DNA of 64,000 nt from Pseudomonas agarici (GCF_900109755.1 NZ_FOAR01000024.1:28778-92777), one strand, 5' to 3'; shown: positions 33,212 to 41,831, counted from the first letter of the stretch. Numbers and translations: made by a program. Notes: generated by a model from the letters alone, not told the origin.

Positions 33212-33550
33212 ATGAAGCTAGTCACTGCCATCATCAAGCCGTTCAAGTTGGACGACGTGCGCGAGTCGTTGTCCGAAATCGGCGTGCAGGGCATTACCGT
33301 TACCGAGGTCAAAGGCTTCGGGCGGCAGAAGGGTCACACCGAGCTGTATCGCGGCGCGGAATACGTGGTCGATTTCCTGCCCAAGGTGAAGATCGATGTC
33401 GCCATCGACGACAAGGACCTTGATCGGGTTATCGAGGCGATAACCAAGGCCGCTAACACCGGCAAGATCGGTGACGGCAAGATCTTCGTGGTCAATCTGG
33501 AACAGGCTATTCGCATCCGTACCGGCGAAACCGATACCGACGCCATCTAA
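33212..33550 (+). CDS. glnK: Nitrogen regulatory protein PII (GlnK)
   Basis: A 112-residue PII signal protein. The uridylylated Tyr51 lies in the T-loop segment RGAEYVVDFLPK, and the C-terminal PII signature TGKIGDGKIFVV is complete. Together with ATP, ADP and 2-oxoglutarate binding it reports nitrogen status, and it blocks AmtB when ammonium is plentiful. It is 35 nt upstream of amtB in one operon, the near-universal glnK-amtB pairing. A sigma-54-like promoter lies 200 nt upstream. Confidence 0.97.
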   Translation: MKLVTAIIKPFKLDDVRESLSEIGVQGITVTEVKGFGRQKGHTELYRGAEYVVDFLPKVKIDVAIDDKDLDRVIEAITKAANTGKIGDGKIFVVNLEQAIRIRTGETDTDAI

Positions 33551-33585
33551 GCCGCGTTAAACCCAACGCCCCAGGAGAAAACCAT

Positions 33586-34926
33586 ATGACTCTGCGTAAA
33601 TTCGCAGGGCTAGGAGCGCTGTTGTCCCTCGTAATGCCGGCCTTGGCCATGGCGGCGGACTCGGTACCAGCTCCAGTCCTCAATTCCGGCGATACCAGTT
33701 GGATGTTGATCTCTACGGCCCTCGTGCTGTTCATGACCCTTCCAGGCCTCGCGCTGTTCTACGGCGGCATGGTGCGCTCGAAAAACATTCTTTCGGTGAT
33801 GATGCAGTGTTTCGCCATTACCGGTCTGATCACCCTCCTGTGGTTTGGCTATGGCTACAGTATGGCGTTCGATACCACCGGGATGGAGGCTGGCGTCGTC
33901 AACTACAATTCCTTTGTCGGCGGGCTGGCCAAGGCTTTCCTCGCCGGTATCACGCCCGCGAGTATGACCGGCCCGACGGCGTTGTTTCCTGAAGCGGTGT
34001 TCGTCACCTTCCAGATGACCTTTGCGATCATCACCCCGGCGCTGATCGTCGGTGCCTTCGCCGAGCGGATGAAGTTCTCGGCGATGCTGATCTTCATGGG
34101 CATCTGGTTCACCCTGGTCTATGCGCCGATTGCGCACATGGTCTGGAGCGGTCCGGGTTCGTTGCTGGGAGACTGGGGCGTACTCGATTTCGCGGGCGGC
34201 ACCGTGGTGCACATCAATGCCGGTATTGCCGGGCTGGTGACTTGCCTGGTACTGGGCAAGCGCAAAGGCTTTCCGGTCACTCCGATGGCACCACACAACC
34301 TTGGCTACACCTTGATCGGCGCGGCCATGCTGTGGGTCGGCTGGTTCGGCTTCAACGCTGGCTCCGCCGCCGCCGCCAACGGTACCGCCGGCATGGCGAT
34401 GCTGGTGACTCAGATCGCGACCGCCGCCGCCGCGCTGGGCTGGATGTTCGCTGAGTGGCTGAGCCACGGCAAGCCAAGTGCTCTGGGGATCGCCTCGGGT
34501 GTGGTCGCCGGCTTGGTTGCCATTACTCCGGCTGCCGGTACTGTTGGCCCGATGGGCTCGCTGATCATTGGCCTGGCGGCCGGTGTGGTGTGCTTCTTCT
34601 GCGCCACCACGTTGAAACGCCGGCTGGGTTACGATGACTCCCTGGACGCCTTCGGCGTGCACGGTATCGGCGGTATCCTCGGCGCAATCCTGACTGGCGT
34701 GTTCGCCGCACCGTCGATGGGCGGATTCAATGCCGCGACCACCGATATCGCTGCCCAAGTCTGGATCCAGTGCAAAGGTGTCGGTTTCACCGTTATCTAC
34801 ACGGCGCTGGTGACTTACATCATTCTCAAGGTGCTGGATGTGGTCATGGGCCTGCGTGTGAGCGAAGAAGAAGAATCGATCGGCCTCGACCTGGCGCAAC
34901 ACAACGAGCGCGGCTATAACCTGTAG
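33586..34926 (+). CDS. amtB: Ammonium transporter
   Basis: A 446-residue Amt/Rh-family channel: signal peptide to LAMA, then eleven transmembrane segments. Recognisable are the FYGGMVRSKN segment, FAGGTVVHINAGIAGL, the twin-histidine segments around VHINAG and FGVHGIGGILGAIL, and a cytoplasmic tail SEEEESIGLDLAQHNERGYNL-like region that interacts with GlnK. AGGAG precedes the ATG. A strong bidirectional-looking terminator follows immediately. Confidence 0.97.
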   Translation: MTLRKFAGLGALLSLVMPALAMAADSVPAPVLNSGDTSWMLISTALVLFMTLPGLALFYGGMVRSKNILSVMMQCFAITGLITLLWFGYGYSMAFDTTGMEAGVVNYNSFVGGLAKAFLAGITPASMTGPTALFPEAVFVTFQMTFAIITPALIVGAFAERMKFSAMLIFMGIWFTLVYAPIAHMVWSGPGSLLGDWGVLDFAGGTVVHINAGIAGLVTCLVLGKRKGFPVTPMAPHNLGYTLIGAAMLWVGWFGFNAGSAAAANGTAGMAMLVTQIATAAAALGWMFAEWLSHGKPSALGIASGVVAGLVAITPAAGTVGPMGSLIIGLAAGVVCFFCATTLKRRLGYDDSLDAFGVHGIGGILGAILTGVFAAPSMGGFNAATTDIAAQVWIQCKGVGFTVIYTALVTYIILKVLDVVMGLRVSEEEESIGLDLAQHNERGYNL

Positions 34927-34929
34927 GCC

Positions 34930-34963
34930 AAAAAAAAATGCCCGGCTTGCCGGGCTTTTTTTT
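34930..34963. terminator. Rho-independent terminator after amtB
   Basis: GCCCGGC and GCCGGGC are separated by two bases and followed by eight T; a run of A on the left side means it could also work on the other strand. It starts 3 nt after the amtB stop. Confidence 0.92.
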
Positions 34964-35117
34964 GCCTGGGTTTTGTCAGTGCCAAGAGGACTCAAAGGAC
35001 TTACCAGAGGCATTTCGGCGAAAACACCGGGCCTATTTCCCGTGGGCCGATGGCTTACAGCATGGCAGGCGTATTAGGCGCTTTGCTTTTTTCCTGAGCG
35101 CGCTAGAATGCGCGCCG

Positions 35118-35719
35118 ATGGGCGCAGAACTGTATGTGGCAACAGACCTGATTACTTTGCGGGCCAGGCCCCAGGGTTCTCATTTGGTGACCCAGGAGTT
35201 GCTCGATGGCTTGCCTGAACTGAGGGCATGTCGAGTCGGACTGTTGCATTTTTGGCTGCAACATACCTCGGCCTCGTTGATCGTCAACGAGAATGCCGAT
35301 CCGGCGGTTTGCCGTGACTTCGAAGTTTTTTTCAACCCCCTGGTGCCGCAAGGCGAGCTCGGGTATGAACATAACGACGAAGGCACGGATGACTGGCCGG
35401 CGCACTTCAAGGCCAGTTTGCTAGGCTGTCAGCTGACTTTGCCGGCAACGGCGGGATGGTTGGCGCTGGTGGCCTGTACGGTGAGTTCGTTAGCTCAAGT
35501 TCGGATGCCGGAAGTCCATGACCAAGGCGCTGTGAGGAGTCATAGCTCGGCTATGGCGAGGAACAGCAACGCCGGTCAGGGGCGGGTGGCGCCGAAATTG
35601 ACTCACAGAACTGGCCACACAGGCCACTAAGTAGCTGGCAAGGTGTCTATTTGGGCGAACACCGTGATCATGGCGGTGCTCGTAAAGTCCTTGTCACCCT
35701 GCAGGGTGATGGGGCATAA
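35118..35719 (+). pseudogene. yjbQ: yjbQ-family gene interrupted by a repeat element
   Basis: The first 117 codons encode a YjbQ/UPF0047 protein (LLHFWLQHTSASLIVNEN, the conserved HTSAS block, and YEHNDEGTDDWPAHFKASLL). After WLAL at 35468 the frame runs into repeat copy C, which adds 53 unrelated codons and a TAA at 35628-35630. The missing C-terminus, SWQGVYLGEHRDHGGARKVL, resumes in another frame at 35633 and ends at 35719. Removing 161 bp of repeat restores one 146-codon frame reading L-(G or S)-S-W-Q-G, as in intact family members. The family's function is uncertain, with thiamine phosphate synthase activity reported for some members. The chimeric 170-residue product probably does not work. 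Confidence 0.85.
35467..35629. mobile_element. MITE-like repeat, copy C, inside yjbQ
   Basis: A 159-bp core (35469-35627) from GTGGCCTGTACGGTGAG to CACACAGGCCAC. The two ends are inverted repeats, matching at about 21 of 30 positions including the first nine. TA lies on the right; the left has TG, probably a mutated TA. The centre carries a perfect CATAGC-tcg-GCTATG hairpin. No transposase. Confidence 0.85.
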
Positions 35720-35821
35720 GCCGCTGAGATTCAGCGGATGTTGATTTTTTCCGGCGGCCTTCGACAGGCGGCGCAGCTGGGCTATAACTAATCTGCTTTT
35801 TCGCAAGTCATGAGGTAGAAC

Positions 35822-36154
35822 ATGAGCGACGATGATCTGGAAAACGATGACCTCGAAGTAGGCGACGAAGACGAAACCGAAAAGGGTCTGGAAGCGGTAG
35901 GTGAAGACGTAGATGTTGCCGATGACGACGACAGTGGCGATGTCCCCGCATCGGCTGCCAAGGGTAAGGCCAAGGTCGCCGTGTCGGTTGATGAGCTACC
36001 CAGCGTTGAAGCCAAGAATAAGGAGCGTGATGCTCTGGCTCGGGCGATGGAGGAGTTCCTCGCACGCGGTGGTAAGGTGCAGGAAGTCGAGGCCAATGTG
36101 GTGGCCGATCCACCCAAGAAGCCGGATAACAAGTACGGTAGCCGACCTATCTGA
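35822..36154 (+). CDS. sutA: SutA transcriptional regulator
   Basis: A 110-residue acidic protein: a disordered N-terminus very rich in Asp and Glu (residues 1-45), a central helix VDELPSVEAKNKERDALARAMEEFLARGG and a flexible C-terminus ending KPDNKYGSRPI. This matches SutA, a small RNA polymerase-binding protein that supports transcription during slow growth in P. aeruginosa. The family is restricted to pseudomonads, consistent with the taxonomic assignment. A terminator follows the gene. Confidence 0.9.
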   Translation: MSDDDLENDDLEVGDEDETEKGLEAVGEDVDVADDDDSGDVPASAAKGKAKVAVSVDELPSVEAKNKERDALARAMEEFLARGGKVQEVEANVVADPPKKPDNKYGSRPI

Positions 36155-36176
36155 GTGTCAGTTTTCTCGCTCCTCG

Positions 36177-36205
36177 AAAAAGCCTGCCGTCGCTGCGGGC
36201 TTTTT
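36177..36205. terminator. Rho-independent terminator after sutA
   Basis: AAAAAGCCTGC and the complementary GCGGGCTTTTT form a stem with a T-rich 3' side, 22 nt after the sutA stop. Confidence 0.75.
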
Positions 36206-36273
36206 CATGTCTGTAAAATAGAGGGGAAAGCAGGCTTTGTGGCGTTCCGACGAGCCCTTTCGCCACAAGGGGG

Positions 36274-36981
36274 TCAGGCTCCGGTGTTCCAGCGGGTCAG
36301 CAGCTCCGGCAGTTCGGTCAGGCTGCGGATCTGCGCATCCGGCTGCTTGTTCGTTTCCCAGGCCTTGCCCATGGGGTTGTACCAGATCGCCCGCAGGCCA
36401 GCCTGTTGCGCCCCGGCGATATCGTCGCCCGGATGGTCACCGATATGCACCGCCGCCTCGGCCGGGACATTTCCGCCGCATACCAGCGCCTCGTGGAACA
36501 GCCGTGAATCGGGCTTGGCAATGCCGATGTCTTCGGCGCAGAGGGCAAAGCGGAAGTAATCGGCCAGGCCCAAGCGACGCACATCGGCATTGCCATTGGT
36601 GATGACGCCCAGGGCAAAAGAGCGGCTGAGCGTCTCGAGGGTCGGCTCGACCTCGGGAAACACCTCGATCTGATGCCGGGCATGAATGAACACCTCGAAT
36701 GCGTCCTCCGCCAGCGTTGCTGCCTGCCCAGGGGCGTAACCGGCCTCCTCCAACGCGTGGAACAGCACTCGGCGGCGCAGGGCGCTGATGCGGTGCTTGA
36801 GGGCCGGCTCCTTGAGCAGCACTCGTTCGCGAATCGCCCACAGGTGTTCGATCGATACGCTCCCCAGGTCCGGTGCGTGCCCGGCGAGCCATTCGCGTAA
36901 CACGTTCTCGGCGCTGTGGATCACGGGAGCGGTATCCCACAGGGTGTCGTCGAGATCGAAGGTGATCAGCTGAATCCTCAT
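36274..36981 (-). CDS. yigB: HAD-family phosphatase, YigB-like
   Basis: A 235-residue HAD hydrolase: motif I ITFDLDDTLWDT (nucleophile Asp9), motif II GVITNGN, motif III Lys in GIAKPDSRLF and motif IV HIGDHPGDDIAGAQQAG. Its start overlaps the xerC stop by 4 nt, and the dapF-xerC-yigB order is shared with E. coli, where YigB dephosphorylates FMN. That substrate is inferred from synteny. Confidence 0.9.
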   Translation of the reverse strand: MRIQLITFDLDDTLWDTAPVIHSAENVLREWLAGHAPDLGSVSIEHLWAIRERVLLKEPALKHRISALRRRVLFHALEEAGYAPGQAATLAEDAFEVFIHARHQIEVFPEVEPTLETLSRSFALGVITNGNADVRRLGLADYFRFALCAEDIGIAKPDSRLFHEALVCGGNVPAEAAVHIGDHPGDDIAGAQQAGLRAIWYNPMGKAWETNKQPDAQIRSLTELPELLTRWNTGA

Positions 36982-37877
36982 GACTCACTATCCTTGCTGC
37001 GTTTGGCCCTGGGATGGGCGCTGTCATAGACGGTTGCCAGGTGCTGGAAGTCCAGGTGGGTGTAGATTTGCGTGGTCTTGATGTCCGAGTGGCCGAGCAG
37101 TTCCTGAACCGCCCGCAAGTCCTGGGAGGATTCCAGCAGATGGCTGGCAAAGGAGTGTCTGAGCATGTGCGGGTGCAGGTTCTGTCCCAGCTCGCGCTCG
37201 CCGGCAGCCTTGACCCGCAGTTGGATAGCTCGGGGCCCGAGGCGCCGGCCTTGCTGGCTGACGAATACCGCATCGTCCGTGGGATTGCTCAAAGCGCGCA
37301 GCGGCAGCCAGGTCAGCAGGGCTTCGCGGGCCTTGCGGCCGATTGGCAGCAGGCGGGTCTTGCTGCCCTTGCCGTGGACTTGCACCAGGCCATCGGCCAG
37401 GTCCAACTGGTCCAGGTTGAGTCCAGTCAGCTCCGAGAGGCGCAGGCCCGAGGAGTAGAACAGTTCAAGAATGGCTTGGTCGCGCTGGGCAAGAAAGTCA
37501 TCCTCGACGGCGCCGTCGAGCAGTTGCAGGGCACGATCGGTGTCGAGGGTCTTGGGCAGCCGGCGTTCGCCCTTGGGCGGCGCCAGGCCGGTGGCCGGGT
37601 CGTGGTTGCACAGGCCTTCGCGGTTCAGGTACTGGTACAACCCACGGACTGCCGACAGCAACCGTGCCAGGCTGCGTGAGGATTGTCCCTGCTGGTGCAG
37701 GCGCGCAACCAGTCGTCGCAGCCGCTGGATATCCAGGGTAGCCCAGCTGCCGATCTGTTCCTTTGCGCAGAAGGCCAGGACCTTGTTCAGGTCGCGCCGA
37801 TAGGCTTCGAGGGTATGGGGGGACACCTGGCGCTCACTGCGCAGGTGCTCGCAGTAGGCGTCCAGTTGCCGTTCCAC
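36978..37877 (-). CDS. xerC: Tyrosine site-specific recombinase XerC
   Basis: A 299-residue tyrosine recombinase: an N-terminal SAM-like core-binding domain (residues 1-90) and a catalytic domain with Arg in SSGLRLSELTGLN, Lys in GKGSKTR, HMLRHSFASHLL, LGHSDIKTTQIYTH with the nucleophilic Tyr. With XerD and FtsK it resolves chromosome dimers at dif. It lies in the operon lptM-lysA-dapF-DUF484-xerC-yigB, 2 nt after the DUF484 gene. Confidence 0.96.
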   Translation of the reverse strand: MERQLDAYCEHLRSERQVSPHTLEAYRRDLNKVLAFCAKEQIGSWATLDIQRLRRLVARLHQQGQSSRSLARLLSAVRGLYQYLNREGLCNHDPATGLAPPKGERRLPKTLDTDRALQLLDGAVEDDFLAQRDQAILELFYSSGLRLSELTGLNLDQLDLADGLVQVHGKGSKTRLLPIGRKAREALLTWLPLRALSNPTDDAVFVSQQGRRLGPRAIQLRVKAAGERELGQNLHPHMLRHSFASHLLESSQDLRAVQELLGHSDIKTTQIYTHLDFQHLATVYDSAHPRAKRSKDSES

Positions 37878-37879
37878 GA

Positions 37880-38605
37880 CTAGCGCACCGAGCGCAGGGC
37901 GTGAGTGAAGCGCGGGGCGACACGTCCCAGGACTTCGGCGATATAGCTGAGGAACAGTGTGCCGACCGAGCTTTTGTAGTGATGTGGGTCGCGACTGGCG
38001 ATGGCGAGCACACCGTGCAGGCCCAGATGGCTGATGGCGACCACGGCGGTGGAGCCGATCTGCTTGCGTTGTTCTTCGCCGAACAGGAAATCCAGCTCAT
38101 GCTCGCGCAGGCTGCCGCTGATGCTCTTGCCTTCCGAGAGCAGCCCGCCGATCGCCTGCTGTGCGTCGGCGCCGCTGACCCAGCGACCCACCGGCATGGC
38201 ATTGTCGCTGAACAAGATCAGGCTGACGAAGGGTACCTGGAAATCTTGGCGCAGGCTGTCTTCGACGGCCATCACCAGGTCCTCCAGGCTGGCCGCGTCC
38301 ATCAGCGCGAGAATCAGCCGGCGGGTCTTGTCGAACAGCCGATCGTTGTCCCGGGCAACGTCCATCAGTTGCGAAAGCCGGTGGCGCATCTCGATATTGC
38401 GGTCGCGCAGGATCTTCATCTGCCGTTCGACCAGCGACACGCTATCACCGCGTTGGTGGGGAATGCGCAGCGCCGGCAGTAGTGCTTCGTGCTCGACGAA
38501 GAAGTCCGGGTGAGCCTCCAGATAGGCGGCGACGGTCGCCGCCTCCAAGCTTTGCACAGGCAGTTCGTTGGGCTCTTCGGTTGGAGCCTGAGGCTGATCG
38601 GTCAT
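37880..38605 (-). CDS. DUF484 family protein
   Basis: A 241-residue protein with the DUF484/YigA architecture: an N-terminal stretch ATVAAYLEAHPDFFVEHEALL, a helical region SLVERQMKILRDRNIEMRHRL and a C-terminal GAF-like domain (about 110-235). Start at 38605 is chosen because it avoids overlap with dapF; a start at 38641 would add 12 residues. The family is always found between dapF and xerC and has no established function. Confidence 0.88.
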   Translation of the reverse strand: MTDQPQAPTEEPNELPVQSLEAATVAAYLEAHPDFFVEHEALLPALRIPHQRGDSVSLVERQMKILRDRNIEMRHRLSQLMDVARDNDRLFDKTRRLILALMDAASLEDLVMAVEDSLRQDFQVPFVSLILFSDNAMPVGRWVSGADAQQAIGGLLSEGKSISGSLREHELDFLFGEEQRKQIGSTAVVAISHLGLHGVLAIASRDPHHYKSSVGTLFLSYIAEVLGRVAPRFTHALRSVR

Positions 38606-38618
38606 GACGTTCGCTCGC

Positions 38619-39449
38619 TTATAGACGCACTTGTCCTTCATACACCCGTACCGCCGGCCCGGTCATCATGACCGGTTCGCCGTCACCGGCCCACTCGATG
38701 AACAGACGTCCGCCGGGCAGATCGATTGTCACTGGCGAATCCATCCAGCCCTGGCTGATGGCCGCAACCGCTGCCGCGCAAGCGCCAGTACCGCAGGCCT
38801 GGGTTTCCCCGACCCCACGCTCCCAGACGCGCAGTTGTGCGCGCTGGCGATCAATCACCTGCAGGAAGCCGACGTTGACCCGCGCCGGGAAGCGCGGATG
38901 GTGTTCGATCTTCGGTCCCAGCTCGTGCACCGCAGCACGGTTGATATCCGTGACCCGCAGCACCGCATGGGGGTTGCCCATGGATAGGGCCGCCAGCTCG
39001 ACGGTCTGGCTGTCGACTTCCACCTGATAGCTCAGCGCCTGTGCCTGTGCCTGGAACGGAATGTCTGCCGGCACCCGGCGCGGGGCGCCCATGTTCACGC
39101 TGATCTGACCGTCCTGGCGCACGTCCAGCTCGATGATACCGCTCTTGGTCTCCACACGGATCTGCCGCTTGGCAGTCAGACGCTTGTCCAACACGAAGCG
39201 CGCGAAGCAGCGGGCGCCGTTGCCGCATTGTTCCACTTCCGAGCCGTCGGAATTGAAGATCCGGTAACGAAAATCAACCTCGGGATTACTCGGCGCTTCG
39301 ACGATCAGCAACTGGTCGAAGCCGATGCCGGTGTGCCGATCACCCCAAAGCTTGGCGTGCTTGGGCAGGATGTGCGCGTGCTGGCTGACCAGGTCGAGGA
39401 CCATGAAGTCGTTGCCCAGGCCGTGCATCTTGGTAAAACGCAGCAACAT
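38619..39449 (-). CDS. dapF: Diaminopimelate epimerase
   Basis: A 276-residue enzyme converting LL- to meso-diaminopimelate for lysine and peptidoglycan. Two catalytic cysteines are visible, in VEQCGNGARC (about residue 75) and QACGTGACAAA (about 219), on the two symmetric domains. MLLRFTKMHGLGNDF is the standard N-terminus. It is 4 nt downstream of lysA. Confidence 0.97.
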   Translation of the reverse strand: MLLRFTKMHGLGNDFMVLDLVSQHAHILPKHAKLWGDRHTGIGFDQLLIVEAPSNPEVDFRYRIFNSDGSEVEQCGNGARCFARFVLDKRLTAKRQIRVETKSGIIELDVRQDGQISVNMGAPRRVPADIPFQAQAQALSYQVEVDSQTVELAALSMGNPHAVLRVTDINRAAVHELGPKIEHHPRFPARVNVGFLQVIDRQRAQLRVWERGVGETQACGTGACAAAVAAISQGWMDSPVTIDLPGGRLFIEWAGDGEPVMMTGPAVRVYEGQVRL

Positions 39450-39453
39450 GGTC

Positions 39454-40701
39454 TTACTCCGGCAGCAGGCTTTCGCCGGCGTGCAACTCGGTCAAGGTCT
39501 CGCGACGGCGGACTTCGATCATCTGTTCGCCATCCACCAGCACTTCAGCGGCGCGGCCGCGAGTGTTGTAGTTGGAGCTCATGACAAAACCATAGGCACC
39601 GGCCGAGTGCACGGCCAGCAGATCGCCTTCCTCCAGCGCGAGCTGGCGATCCTTGGCCAGGAAGTCGCCGGTTTCGCAGATCGGCCCGACGATGTCGTAG
39701 GTCCGTGGCTCGCTGTCACGCGGGTGTACGGCGGTGACGTTCATCCAGGCCTGGTACAGCGCCGGGCGGATCAGGTCGTTCATCGCCGCGTCGACGATGG
39801 CGAAATCCTTGTGTTCGGTGTGCTTGAGGTACTCGACCCGGGTCAGCAGTACGCCGGCGTTGGCGACGATAAAGCGACCCGGTTCGAACATCAGCGTCAG
39901 GTCGCGGCCGGCGGTGCGCTCGCGCACGGCCTTGATATAGTCGGCCACCTGTGGTGGTTCTTCATCGCGATAACGCACGCCTACGCCACCGCCGAGGTCG
40001 ATATGGTGCAGGTAGATGCCGCATTCGCCGAGGCGATCGATCAACACCAGCAGGCGGTCGAGGGCATCGAGGAACGGTGGCAGGCTGGTCAGTTGCGAGC
40101 CGATATGGCAATCGACGCCCAGTACTTCCAGGTTCGGCAGTTGTGCGGCGCGGACATAGACTTCTTCCGCGTCGGCAATGGCGATGCCGAACTTGTTTTC
40201 CTTCAGGCCGGTGGAGATGTACGGGTGAGTGCCGGCATCCACGTCCGGGTTGACCCGTAGCGAGATCGGCGCACGCACGCCCATCTGCGCCGCTACCACT
40301 TGCAGGCGCTCCAGCTCGTCGGTGGACTCGACGTTGAAGCAGTGTACGCCGACTTCCAGAGCGCGACGCATGTCGTCACGGCTCTTGCCGACGCCGGAGA
40401 AGACAATTTTGTCCGCCGAGCCGCCAGCCGCCAGGACACGCTCCAGCTCGCCACGGGAAACGATGTCGAAACCGGCGCCCAGGCGCGCCAGGACATTTAG
40501 CACGCCGAGGTTGGAGTTGGCCTTGACCGCGTAGCAAACCAGGTGCGGCGCACCTTGCAGGGCATCGGCATAAGCGTGGTACTGCGCCTCGATATGGGCG
40601 CGGGAGTAGACGTAAGTCGGCGTGCCGAAGTGCTCGGCGATGGCAGACAAAGCTACACCTTCCGCGAACAGCTCACCGTCGCGGTAGTTAAATGCGTCCA
40701 T
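39454..40701 (-). CDS. lysA: Diaminopimelate decarboxylase
   Basis: A 415-residue fold-III PLP enzyme making L-lysine from meso-DAP. The PLP lysine is in CYAVKANSNLG (about residue 60), the phosphate loop in LGGGVGVRY, the EPGRFIVANAG segment and the C-terminal ICETGDFLAKDR with the active-site Cys. Nine nt separate it from lptM upstream. Confidence 0.97.
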   Translation of the reverse strand: MDAFNYRDGELFAEGVALSAIAEHFGTPTYVYSRAHIEAQYHAYADALQGAPHLVCYAVKANSNLGVLNVLARLGAGFDIVSRGELERVLAAGGSADKIVFSGVGKSRDDMRRALEVGVHCFNVESTDELERLQVVAAQMGVRAPISLRVNPDVDAGTHPYISTGLKENKFGIAIADAEEVYVRAAQLPNLEVLGVDCHIGSQLTSLPPFLDALDRLLVLIDRLGECGIYLHHIDLGGGVGVRYRDEEPPQVADYIKAVRERTAGRDLTLMFEPGRFIVANAGVLLTRVEYLKHTEHKDFAIVDAAMNDLIRPALYQAWMNVTAVHPRDSEPRTYDIVGPICETGDFLAKDRQLALEEGDLLAVHSAGAYGFVMSSNYNTRGRAAEVLVDGEQMIEVRRRETLTELHAGESLLPE

Positions 40702-40710
40702 GGTGATCCC

Positions 40711-40872
40711 TTAGTAGGTGTCGTGCTTGTGCGCTTTGGCCTGCGAGGACTTGGCCTGGTCGTCCGGGTTCTGGCTGTCATCGGGAAGATACAGTGGACC
40801 TTTTTGACCACAGGCTGAGACCAGGCAAGCGATCGCGAGGAGCGCGGCTAGGGACGAGATCAGGCGCTTCAT
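40711..40872 (-). CDS. lptM: Small lipoprotein LptM (LppL/YifL)
   Basis: A 53-residue lipoprotein: signal peptide MKRLISSLAALLAIACLVSA, lipobox LVSAC with the lipidated Cys21, then CGQKGPLYLPDD, the LptM signature, and a polar Asp/Lys/His tail ending HKHDTY. In E. coli LptM helps LptD fold and form its disulphides in the outer membrane. It is the first gene of the lysA-dapF-xerC operon, as in P. aeruginosa where it was named lppL. Confidence 0.93.
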   Translation of the reverse strand: MKRLISSLAALLAIACLVSACGQKGPLYLPDDSQNPDDQAKSSQAKAHKHDTY

Positions 40873-41087
40873 GGCGAAATCCTTTGTAAAAGCATTAATT
40901 GCGCCCGAGTATACCGGCCACCCGGCAGCTTGCCTATGCGGGCCGCCGGCCGGATTTTGCCGGGTCGATCAGGCCGGCACGATTATTGATGTCGTTGTCG
41001 CTCCAGGGTGGTTATGCTTTGCAATCATCCGCGAGCGCCCGTATCTTCGGGCACCTGGAGTGGCCAGTATTTTTTGAGGTTCGCGCA

Positions 41088-41456
41088 ATGAGTTTGACTG
41101 AAGCCCGTTTTCACGATCTGGTCGATAGCACCCTGGAAAACCTGGAAGAGGTGTTCGACGAGAGTGGCCTGGATGTAGACCTGGAAAGCTCCGCTGGTTT
41201 GCTCACTGTGAAGTTCGAAGGCGGTAGCCAGTTGATCTTCAGTCGCCAGGAACCTCTGCGTCAGCTTTGGCTGGCGACCTCCCGGCCCTCCGGCGGCTAT
41301 CATTTCGAGTACAAGGAAAGCAGCAGCGAAGATGAAGACGGCAGCTATTGGTTCTGCGTGAAGAGCGAAGAGAAGCTTAATGAAATCCTGGCGCGGTTTA
41401 CTCTGCCCTTTAGTCGGGACCGAGACGATATCAACCTGGATTTTGAAGAGATCTGA
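41088..41456 (+). CDS. cyaY: Frataxin-like iron-sulphur assembly protein CyaY
   Basis: A 122-residue bacterial frataxin: the N-terminal helix TEARFHDLVDSTLENLEEVFDE with acidic iron-binding residues, VKFEGGSQLIFSRQEPLRQLWLAT and the GGYHFEYK strand. It has an acidic C-terminal extension beyond typical 106-108-residue homologues. ATG at 41088 is chosen; upstream in-frame sequence is not conserved in character. Divergent from lptM. Confidence 0.93.
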   Translation: MSLTEARFHDLVDSTLENLEEVFDESGLDVDLESSAGLLTVKFEGGSQLIFSRQEPLRQLWLATSRPSGGYHFEYKESSSEDEDGSYWFCVKSEEKLNEILARFTLPFSRDRDDINLDFEEI

Positions 41457-41458
41457 TT

Positions 41459-41680
41459 GTGACGCAGCAAGCCACACCGGCAAGACCCGCCAAACCGTTG
41501 TATAGCAACGTCAGTCCCGCCGTGCCTTCGCCTTGCGTGAGCCTGTGCCGGCTCGATGAGCAAAAAGTGTGTATCGGCTGTTTTCGGCATGTCGAGGACA
41601 TTCGCCAGTGGCGCTCGGCGGACGACCAGCGCCGCCGGGTGATCTGCGAGCAGGCGCGCCAGCGCCGGTTACAGGCCTGA
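41459..41680 (+). CDS. DUF1289 family cysteine-rich small protein
   Basis: A 73-residue protein with SPCVSLCRLDEQKVCIGCFRHVEDI, the four-cysteine DUF1289 signature, likely binding metal. Start is GTG, 2 nt after the cyaY stop, so it is co-transcribed with cyaY. Function of the family is not established; pairing with a frataxin hints at an iron-sulphur link. Confidence 0.85.
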   Translation: MTQQATPARPAKPLYSNVSPAVPSPCVSLCRLDEQKVCIGCFRHVEDIRQWRSADDQRRRVICEQARQRRLQA

Positions 41681-41764
41681 CGGCAGGGCCGACCCGCTTC
41701 TGCGACTTGTGTATTTATGCTGCTGTGATAGTGTCCGATTACGCCTCGCGATGACGAGGCAGTG

Positions 41765-41796
41765 AAAACCCCGCCTTTCGTGGCGGGGTTTTGCTT
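41765..41796 (+). terminator. Rho-independent terminator before rnk
   Basis: AAAACCCCGCC and GGCGGGGTTTT form an 11-bp stem around TTTCGT, followed by more T. A second hairpin GCCTCG-cgatga-CGAGGC lies directly upstream (about 41743-41760). Confidence 0.85.
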
Positions 41797-41831
41797 TTAT
41801 CGCGCAGAAAAAAAAGGAGTCTGCCTGGATC

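Noticed and set aside
33610..35013. 467-codon open frame on the minus strand opposite amtB
   Set aside because: It is a high-GC antisense shadow. amtB on the plus strand has complete family motifs, and the shadow is rich in Arg, Gln and His with no recognisable domain.
35118..35630. 170-residue ORF taken as an intact gene
   Set aside because: The last 53 codons come from the repeat, and the family's true C-terminus lies downstream in another frame.
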